Shown piece after piece: positions 54,750 to 64,000 of a stretch of 64,000 bases of DNA (the first letter of the stretch is position 1; every line of letters starts with the position of its first letter). A program made the translations under genes and the position numbers. Below the pieces are notes generated by a model. That model did not search any database and was not told the origin of the DNA. It saw nothing but the letters and a program-made list of their open reading frames with translations. This DNA is from Bolinopsis microptera (lineage: Eukaryota; Ctenophora; Tentaculata; Lobata; Bolinopsidae): assembly GCF_026151205.1 (NCBI RefSeq), contig NC_087072.1:12746169-12810168 (forward strand). The letters are read 5' to 3'.

Positions 54750-57300
54750 TTCATGGATGAATTCAAATTATAACACGAGTGCAGAGTAGCGAGCTTTACG
54801 TCACGCGCGACAACAAACAGGCTATTGAAAAATATCACCTCTAGTAACGCCAGGTGATTGAAGAAGGAGTCGAAGCGATATGTTTTGAAGTCGGAAGAGT
54901 CTTGAGGCGTAAGGGGTTTCTGGGCTATGGGGTTGAGGAAAAGATGCGAGGACTTTTGGGAGGGGCTTGGTGGGGGTGATGAAGAAGCTGACTACGGGAA
55001 ACGGAAGTGCGCCGGTTTGGTATATCTTAGGTTGTCCGAAAGTTTGAGCCATCTGGATGTAGGTTGCGCATCTTGTGGTATAGGTCGGTTCGTGATCCTT
55101 CTTGTCGGGTGGTAGTTTTCTTGAGGAACATTCTGTAGTAAAGTGGTTAACGGATTGAGGGTCCTTTCGTTAAGAGGGTGTAACTACCTGAGGATAAGTG
55201 GTGTCGTAACTATGGTTATGTATTGACGTGAGTCAGTACAACATGGCGTTGCCCTATCAGCAGGAAGAAAATACAATTCCAGATTTTCTTAGATTTTAAA
55301 GATTTTAAGAGCGGTACGATTTGTTGTTGGAGTCCAAATTGTCGGGTGTCATGTCACGTTTATTGTAAATTTTAGATAATAACAGAGGTGACCTGATATG
55401 AGGCTGAGGCTTCCATGCCTCACTAGTGTTTAGTGATATTCTGTATGAGGGGAGCCAGGTCGGGGGTAGGATACTGAGGTGGTGTCGGGACGAACACCCA
55501 CCTCAGATCCTATACAAATGTATGTGACAAAGTTTACTCATTTCTGCCTTCTGTATTTGTAATTGCCTAAAACAATGAAATATGTGAACAATTCCAAACA
55601 CATTCAGCTTCACAAAATAATGCTAGAACTATCGGCATTTCTTGTCAGGATGACATAAAACAATAAAAACATCCCTCATAAAATTCTTAAATGGTGACAG
55701 AGTTTACATGGTGCTAAAACGCATATAACGAAAAAAGTCGCTAAATATTGTAAGATAATATTCCATATGCAACTATCCTATAAATTTGAAATCGAAAATT
55801 TGGTCAACACGGGCAACAAGGGGTCCATATAAACTCGTCACTTTTTATAGTGTGACAAAAGATTACAACCACTGCCGGCCGCCTTTACGCTGATATCTTA
55901 TCGTCCTGATAAAGATATCGTTATGCGACAAAGTTTAATCTAGAGAGAAAAGATTATCCTCACCATTGAGGGATTATATAGATTTTATAGTGTGACACAT
56001 TTTACATCATCGACCATTTAGTAGGGTCACTAATATTTCCCAATAACCTCAAACTTCAATGAACGTGTCCATATACTGTGTATTGTTCATGTTTCCTCTG
56101 AAACGTCAGTAGGTCATGTTTTGGCAGTTTGTTTTGTGTGTTGTTTTCCTCAAGTATGAATTTATTGTTATGTATGTATTGGCAGTACAATTTGTTACGT
56201 GGTTTAATTATGCTCACTTTAGATGTTAATGAAGAGTAAAACACCTAGCCTCTTAAATTATATTTAGGCAAGTTAATGCCTGGGACATATATTCCCACGG
56301 CAATCTACAGACCGTTCCAGAGATTTCTTTCTTCCTCAAGAAAAAATGTGGCTGAACAAAAAGCTCTTGTATATTTAGTTGCCTGAACAGCATGGGTGTT
56401 TGTAATTTTTGGTATGTTAACTAAGTTTTCTATTAGATTAAATATGTTACTGTAAAGGGATTGCTGCAGTTTTCAAAAGAAAAATTGCACCATTATTCGA
56501 TTTGTTAAACTTTAGCACGATTGGTAAGTTATAATTAATTGATGATAGATATATAACTAATATTAAGTAATAATTAATAACTGTACCTGTTAATTGCCTT
56601 GACACGTGATCCTAGAGATACTCTCTGATTGTAAATGCAGGCAAATGTATAATGTTTAAATCATGTAGCCCCATTATCTTGTCGACTGATTGGAACTGGA
56701 AATTAGAACTGTTATTTCTCTCCTACCTCTGTAGTTTTAATTCATAGATGTCTGCAGCTTTGATTGCATAGTGTCAAAAATTCATTCAAACCTTTTCAGA
56801 TTTATCAGATCAGAGTTTTGCATTAAAATGGTTTTGGTTTTCATAATTGTATGATATTAGCTCCTCAATCATTAAGTAAATTTTGGATAATTTTAGGTGG
56901 ATTAAAAACCGATAAATTTATCATGTTTGCCTTTCCTCCATCCGATGATAGGTGGCTCCACATTTGGGCATTTCTGTACAATGATGGTTGTGATATATTT
57001 ATTTATGTTCACCGACTGTTCTGGGTTTGTGTTCATTAATGTTTGAAAGTCGAGTTTAAAAAGCTGTAGTTTCCAGCTCGTTTCTTTGTAAAAAATGACA
57101 GGAATATTTCGATATATCATTCAGTAATTATGGTTTGTGTTTTAATTTCGTCGTAAAAAAAGATGAATGGCTTTGCTTGTCACCTAAATTTAATGATTCC
57201 AGCATAATATCATAAATAGTAAAGTGGATATTGAATTGACAACATTGATTCAAAATTAAGAAATAAATCAAACCCCAGTATTGCTAATTATTTTTCAAAC
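54750..57300. other. Spacer, nothing recognised
   Basis: I find no supported gene here. Short open frames have no family resemblance or splice context. Confidence 0.5.
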
Positions 57301-57310
57301 TAACAACAGG

Positions 57311-58275
57311 ATGTCACACCAAAAAGTTTTGCACCGCAGTAACAATAGCGGGAACAGACAAGGTGGCGGAGGGTTTCGTGTCGCCAACCAGCCTGCGGTC
57401 AACAGAAACCGAAGCCCACCGAGCCTTCCTTACATCGTCCTTCGAGGGCAATCTGCCGACGGTTGTGTTTCAGGGGGACTTGGAGATGAATATTCAGAGG
57501 TCTGACTAACAAGAACGTGAGGTTGATCAGATAAGAAACTGATCAGTTTAAGGGATTTTGTTATGTTGAGTTTCAAGAGTTGGAGGAGCTGAAGGAAGTC
57601 TTTATCGTTTCATGGAGCATTGAGTTTATGGAGCGTCCCCTTATATGGTGGACAATGGCGGGAGGCCCAAGAGGAACAAACGCTAACAGCAGAGGAGGCA
57701 GCAGAGAGGCAGACAGGACAACAGAGGATTGGCTGTTTCATTAGAGACCGGGTGACCGTGGAGGCCGGGTAGGTTAACCCAAGGGAACCACCCAAAGGGT
57801 CCTTCCGGGAACCAGGATTCCTGTTGGATGGTTCACCCAGTGGGCGGGGTTGGTAAACCGAACTCCATGAATGATTCAGCCCACACCATCAGAGGTAGCA
57901 ACCAACCACGAGGTCTGCAATCCCTACCAGGGAGCGAGGTACTGGTAGCAACTCCTACCAGAGTCGGGGCAACAACAACAGGTTTCTTAACGAGCACGAG
58001 ACCGGTCCGGCCGAGGTGGACCTCAACAGCCGATCTCTAGCAGTTCAGAGAGCGAGGAAATGTGATTCAGACCAACCGCCGAGGAGATGCAGGCGACCCA
58101 AACTGAAACTTGCTCCCCGCCACGAAAGAAGGTAGAAGTGTATGCTCAACTTGCTGAGGGTGTGAAAAAGGCAAGCATATCGGACTCAGGGAAACCAAGA
58201 AATCTAATGATCCGGCACATGGAAGCAAAGAAATGAGGCAATTGAGAAGAAAAAAGAGAGGGCCAGATAGCATCG
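57311..58275 (+). pseudogene. EIF4H: Processed pseudogene of an eIF4H-like (eIF4B/eIF4H) RNA-binding translation factor
   Basis: ATG at 57311 opens MSHQKVLHRSNNSGNRQGGG and reaches PPSLPYIV. After a frame change comes EGNLPTVVFQGDLE, then IFRGLTNKNVRLI, then ETDQFKGFCYVEFQELEELK. This is an RRM whose RNP1 is KGFCYVEF and whose start matches the GNLP and QGD steps of eIF4H. Further on are MAGGPRGTNANSRGGSREAD and, near 58090, RPKLKLAPR and YAQLAEGVKKASI with SGKPRN, matching the C-terminal R-P-x-L-x-L-x-P-R and GKPR steps. No introns are present, and at least four frame changes and several stops occur. This fits a reverse-transcribed mRNA copy that has decayed. The parent gene is not in the window. 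Confidence 0.72.
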
Positions 58276-58329
58276 AGGAGAAAACGGAAATGGGTGCTGA
58301 AAGTAGGGTTCCGGACGTATGGGGCGGAG

Positions 58330-61300
58330 TATGGGTCTATCCGACGATAACAATGTCGCGGATGATTTTTATTCTCTTTATTTAAGTATGTGTAGATTTT
58401 TCTCCTAACATAAGTAATTTGGTATTAACACGGCCCATTTAAGAAACCTGCAAATAATCAAAACTACAGGTAAGACCTTATTCTTATTTCCCCATGTAAA
58501 TCCAGGGTGAATGTTATTTAAACTTTAAAAGTAGGTCTTCATGTCTGATCATCATGATACTCTATAACACACACAAAGAGAAGAGATTTAATAAACAAAA
58601 GTCATTTTGATTAATTTGAGCAGAGCAGCTTATACTGTTTTGTGTGATAAAGATATATACGTTGGCTACATCACTTTCCCCACTCCGCCTGTTAACCGAG
58701 TAAAAAAACGTAGATCAATCCATTACATGAGGAACTGCTTTTGAACTCATATATGAAAACGATAGCATATGATTAAATTGTTAAATAAGACAATGATCAG
58801 TCAAAATTCTAATTAAATGGTAACGTTGTGCTGCCTACACAACTGAAAGATTGTATTAAATGCCCGCCTTTTAATACGGTTGTATTGTAACCCGAGTGCA
58901 GTGCAGTATAATAGTAATATACTTGATTACAGATAAATATTGATAATTCAGGTTTTAGTGCCTAACAAATAATACAAAAGATTGACAGTCACAAGTTGTA
59001 TTATCTACACCCAGGTTAATGCCTTTAAAAAAGAAAAGCGGCTTCATATTACGTTTTATGTAGCAGTACTCCAATTTGCTATTTTGCGAATGTATTCTTT
59101 AAACGTGCGTATTATTCCTTTTTGGACCCTTCTATCTATCTACCGTCCATTATTGAACAAGTAATTTGATACGCACCCAACTCCCCATCCAGAGAAAGAA
59201 ATTGTTATTAGTAAATATGCCTTCAATAGACTAATCAATTTCTGAGAATTTGAACTTACGAGTGCTTTGTAGTGTAACTGCAACTTGGCATTTGGATTAA
59301 GCTATTTAAATGAAGACAATAAAGAATTTTGCGAAACTAGCAAGCCATGGAAAATGTATGAAGCAGTATACTTGATCAGGACAAATAATTTTATAAAATT
59401 ACTTTAATACTATGGGAACATTATGTGGTCATTTCCAGTTATTAATTGAATTACATTTAAAATCAACCGTATCAAAGATCACTCAATTGCCTCAGTTTCC
59501 GAAAATAATTTATAAGAGCTATAAAGCATATCCTTAATAACTTTACATAAGCCCATGGAGAAGTGTTTTTTATTAGCAAAAAATAGATTTATTGATTTGG
59601 TTTAAATGTCAACCCGGTAACTTGAGATTTTATTGACTTCTGATGGTACAAACAAAATAAGAATCCCGAAAATTATATAGCAATGTTAACTTAGTAAAAA
59701 TGAGAAACACGAATTTTGGCTTCGAATGATTTTTGAAGATTGCTGGTTGCTTGTAGCAGATCCCTAAGCTAAGTCATGAATTGATCATCTTCCAGTATCA
59801 CTGAGCATTGCAATGACAAGGTTTTCACACCCGCGAAAAATGTCGCATACCAGGCATGGCCATCCTTGCAAATTGCAATGATGCTTCAATCGATTTTGTG
59901 AGGTCGAGAAATGGTAGTTTTCTTTTGAAATTGAAGAAAATCTTGTTTTTATTCGTGACTTCCATATTAGTAGTTTCTAATGACAAATCACAACCTGCAT
60001 AACTTGCGTACCTAAAAGTCGGAATAGACCAAGCTGTCAACACGATAAAGCATCTAGCGCTACTAGCTGACAACGTCCCAAGTTAAACTAAGAAACAGAG
60101 TAAACCTCAACGGCGGCGCGCACTTACTGTTTTAATGCCCAAATTGTTCACCTTTCTCACGTGGATACAGACTGGGCTGCCGCAAGCAATCGCTACATGT
60201 GATATTTAAGCCTATTTTATGTTTAAGATAGCAGCAGCGTGACATCAACAAAATGTTCCATGATAAATTTACTAGGTGCCAGTCAAGATCGCACCCTGAT
60301 AGTCCGTCGCTAAGAAACGGAGTCTTTTTTAGCTCATGCACGTGCATTTAAGTTAACACGGTATCATTTGTTCGAGAAAGCCACATCATTGAGATTTGAT
60401 GCGGTTCTCATAACTCGTTGCCTACAGGAATATTTTCTCCAAATCAACTTTTAGCTACAGAGAACTTAGACAAAAGCTCTCCCACGAGATTTTTATAAAA
60501 GCAGACATGGCGTCAACCATTCTTGCATTCTAATGCGAGACCGCCACCGATCGAAGCAGAGATGTATGTCGAGAATGTCTGAACACCCGTTTACTAAAGC
60601 CCGTACTAGTGTGTCAGCTAGCAACGTCCCTGACGAATAATCAATTTAAGTCCCCAGACCAGTTAAAGAAAAAAACAGCACGGTAATGTTACCATAGACT
60701 TCATCAATGATACTGGGTTTCGTAACTATCAGTATTTAAATTACACATACAGAGAAAGTTTGTTGACTAATACTAAAATTATTAATTTAGATTACTTCAA
60801 ACTCAACAAATTTTTTAAGGAGATCTCTGGCCCAGGGTATTTAAAACCACACAAGAAAGGAGAAAATCGAAGCGCGACAGTTTAGACATTCCTGGAAATG
60901 TATTCATGAACGATTATTGAGGATTGAAGATGCATCAAGGATTAAAATTCCGGTTGTTGATAATTCTCCGAAAAATATTTACTTCGATTTAAAATTTCCG
61001 TTACTGTTACCAAGAGCCGTATAGCCTAACCAGTTATGCTAAACGCAGATTTAGGCCTAAATTAAAGGCTGTAGGCCTAACGCATCTTGGTGACAGTTAT
61101 CTGATCAGACTCGTTTAAGGTTATTATTATAAAGTACTGCAGTTCGAGCTGTTTGCTACATTTTTCTGGATTAATATTAATAACTTTTTGCAATGCAAAA
61201 CCGAAGTTGTAATGTGTTAACCTATTATAATGTAGGTTATTACGAGCCTCCCACCCAGGAGAAGATGGTTCAAAACTCAACAGGTGGGGGTGATCAACAA

Positions 61301-62290
61301 ACAAAACACCAACCACGTCACCCATTCGACCTCAAGGAATCCCAACGCACCAGCTACAAATATAGCTGCTACTACGATAAGCAACTCAGAAACTTCTTCG
61401 CAGAACCTGGAATCAGGAAAAGCTTATTGAGCAAGTTTTTCTCGCGCTCAACGGTTTTTACATAATCAATTCTGTACACAAAATACGGCGTTGGCACGGG
61501 AAATACTATAAGTTTATAGAATTGAACCATGCTAAATTCTGTATGAAGCGTTAAGATGGCTTTATTGGACATAATTCCACATAACTTTCAGGAATTATTA
61601 CTGAGGAGTTTTATCCGAGAGCCTTACAAACATTCAAAGAGTATATACTGATAAAGAATTACCTTATCGGGACTAAAACCCCATTCTCGCCAGCCCTCCA
61701 CCGAGGTTGGTGAGGCACGTAAATTAAAAAAACTTCTAATGCTAATAAATATCAAATTAAATATTTGGTTGCAGGTCATGCCTTTTAAAACAGTTTCTTT
61801 CCTTGGCACATTTCTAATCATATGCACTCTGCATATCTATTCATAGGGTCACTTAGTGCAACTCATATGACTATGATAGTACTTGTGGTCAATGACAACC
61901 ACCTGAACAAAGTTTAAAATAACATTACATTTACACTTACATATTGCATTGAACAACAGTGAAACCAAAGAAGAGACAAGTGATGGAACAATTTTCCTGA
62001 GAATCTGTGAAGCAGTTTTTTGGAGAAAAGTTTAATGTTGAAACCAGCTCTTGTTTGACGAGATTTAACAGGGCAAGAAAATCTGTGATCCCACTTGGTG
62101 GTTTGTAACTTATCCTATTATGCTGCTTTAGCCTTTAAACACACTGACTACGAGTGTACAGGCGATCACTGTTACTGATTTCAATTTCAGCTCCCCCAAC
62201 CTTAGTCTAACTTAAATGAATTGTCGTACCGCTCTCTATAATATTAATACAAATGGTGTTAGTAACATTCACAGGAAATTAAATTAGCGG
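58330..62290. other. AT-rich spacer, nothing recognised
   Basis: No supported gene, RNA or transposon end in about 4 kb. Confidence 0.5.
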
Positions 62291-62337
62291 GTTATTTTCC
62301 CATAATTGGTTTAAATTCTCGAAAATGAGCAGGAGAA

Positions 62338-63650
62338 ATAATGAATGCGGAAGAAGAGACCCCACAAATTCTTTGCCAGTCATTCCGGTGCAAACACTCC
62401 AAACAACTGAAAGCTTTCGAGAAAGGAGCTGCTGAGTCTCTGCACCACAGCCGATGAAGGTGGTTCCTTTGCCGGAGAAACAGCTTTCTTGCCGTTGAGA
62501 AGAAGTCCAACGTCATCGAGCAACGGATACACAAGGAGAAAAAGTTGACTGACAAAAAGAAACAGTAATGAATTTTGGTGTAATTTAGGTCCAAAATTGC
62601 AGAAATATAGGGTGGCCCAAAATGATTTTCTTTCACAACAAAACGATACAATTTAGAGCCGGTATAACTAACCTCCTCATCCATGGCCAAAACAATGTAA
62701 GATTAATTTAAAACTTAACAACAGTTTATCCTTCCCCTTAACGTCTCAATGCCGGATTTGGTTGCTACACGTTGCACACCTCTCGTGTAGGCCGGGTGAT
62801 CAAAAGGGGTTGATCACCGCGATCAAAAGGTTGCCAGCGTGTGTCAAAGGATTTGGGTGGTTTTCATGATCAAAATTCCGACAAACAGCTCGATTGAACC
62901 TTGTAAACCAGGATTATAAAGTTTAGAAATTGTCTTCCTCAGGCGTCTGCTTTCGTCGACGCTCAAATCAAATAAGAGTTCAGCTAAATCTGAAATCGAT
63001 AAAGGGACAGAGGGCGCTTATCAGTCTTTTTGTAGCGACTGTTTAGTATTTTTGTGTCCGTTCCGATCCCTTGAGGGGAACATGTTCCAAACGTTAAATT
63101 GTGAAGTTGCAAACTGCGGTCATATCATTTAAACCTAATTACTAGTCTCTTACTTTAACAACTGTAAACGTTCCCAGATGGAATAAGGACGTTGGGACGC
63201 CCGTCTTAACAAAATGATCACCACTTTTGACCGTAAGAAGAAATCGATCATCAAACAGACTGACGGATATTGAGGAAGATAAGTTTGCGAACAAGAAGAA
63301 AAAAGGACTGAAGTGACAAATTGGAAAAAAAAATTTTGCGCTTTATTTCATCAAACACAGTATTGCTGAGAGAAACATACGGAAGAAACGACAAGAGCTG
63401 AAAAGGAGTCAAGAAATCGCAACAATGCATGCTTCAGAACCAAAAAAGAGGACGGGAAAATTATTGAGGAAGTCAGGATTATGCAACGCGAACTCAAATC
63501 TCCGGTCTTGCCAAGCTTTCGTCTGAAAAAGCGAAAGGAAGCAAAGCACCATTTTGAAGTTGAGCTTTCCGAACAACCTTAGAAAGCCTTAGAGAAAGAG
63601 GAAATGTTGTGAATGGAGGGAAAGAGCACATACACTACAAGAAGAGCACA
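62338..63650 (+). pseudogene. Lysine-rich coding-like traces, unidentified
   Basis: From 62341 a short frame reads MNAEEETPQILCQSFRCKHS and stops. From about 62495 another frame reads VEKKSNVIEQRIHKEKKLTD and ends KKKQ with a stop. Around 63220-63560 are further Lys/Arg/Glu-rich phrases broken by stops. The make-up is like the basic coiled coil of a nuclear or ribosome-assembly protein and could be another retrocopy. I do not recognise it. Confidence 0.2.
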
Positions 63651-64000
63651 AGAATCTAACAATAACCTCTGAGATTTTAATCGCGATGATCTTTAGTTTT
63701 ATCTTTTAATTTAAATATCTAGATTATATATTATAAGCATGAAAGTTTTATATCCAGTTACCTTATATCCAAATAACGGAGTTAGTTCGCTGTTTATTTA
63801 GTCTCCTGAATTGGAAATACTAATCTGGATATATATAGTAGTATTCAAAGTTTAAATCCTTCAACACTACATAAAACAAAAATTTAGCCGAAGAAGGCGT
63901 AGACGCCGAAATTTGCCCTTACCCTAACTCCTTGTTTCACTTGTCCTGTCCTCTTTCCAACCGGATAATATCCAGAAATCAGTAAATTAAATCCATGCCA

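Noticed and set aside
1-64000. tRNA, rRNA or other known RNA genes
   Set aside because: I looked for tRNA T-loop and A-box-like motifs and for long conserved RNA blocks and saw none that hold up. A dedicated search such as a covariance scan was not possible here.

Overview
The window is animal nuclear DNA. It is AT-rich, genes are broken into short exons by GT-AG introns, and minisatellites, foldback repeats, DNA transposon remnants and LINE-type retroelements are dense. The host has motile cilia, because the main gene is an axonemal outer-arm dynein heavy chain. I cannot name the species. The look is that of a non-vertebrate metazoan genome.

Region 1 (1-24.4 kb). The + strand carries the 3' half of a dynein heavy chain of the DNAH5/DNAH8 class. 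It has 28 exons (1789-24443), and the exon phases agree throughout. They encode about 2,464 residues from the start of AAA2 to the C-terminus. AAA1, the linker and the tail must lie upstream of the window. The intron at 8494-11940 holds a complete two-exon gene on the opposite strand (10407-8825) for a small secreted or surface protein with a PAN/apple domain.

The most striking structure is in the introns. Three dynein introns and the single intron of the nested gene end in minisatellites (26, 37, 35 and about 54 bp units). Their unit is a copy of the intron's own 3' splice site: a pyrimidine-rich stretch plus AG, usually with a branch-point-like motif, sometimes plus the first bases of the exon. 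Each array stops exactly at the true intron-exon border. In all four, any upstream copy used as acceptor would give a premature stop. A fifth intron ends in about 43 copies of a 12-bp unit carrying CTAAC, the branch-point consensus.

Region 2 (24.4-39.6 kb). A possible small cysteine-rich secreted peptide gene (about 25.7-26.0 kb) is cut by a foldback element. Next comes a cluster of three repeat modules, here called FB, S1 and S2, in several orders and orientations. Inside it lies a LINE-type retroelement with a PHD finger and reverse transcriptase that has lost most of its endonuclease. About 3.9 kb of this region (30357-34257) is repeated immediately downstream at near identity.

Region 3 (39.6-53 kb). 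This is a graveyard of mobile DNA: a tyrosine-recombinase pseudogene (Crypton-like), MITEs with clear target-site duplications (8 bp or TTAA), a MULE remnant with a FLYWCH-type transposase fragment, two LINE 3' fragments, a 64-bp satellite of about 2.2 kb, a 91-bp triplication, and an unexplained set of short hairpins with conserved loops at 41.7-42.2 kb.

Region 4 (53-64 kb). This is mostly featureless AT-rich DNA, with an intronless, multiply frameshifted copy of an eIF4H-like translation factor mRNA at 57.3-58.3 kb and faint coding-like traces at 62.3-63.6 kb.
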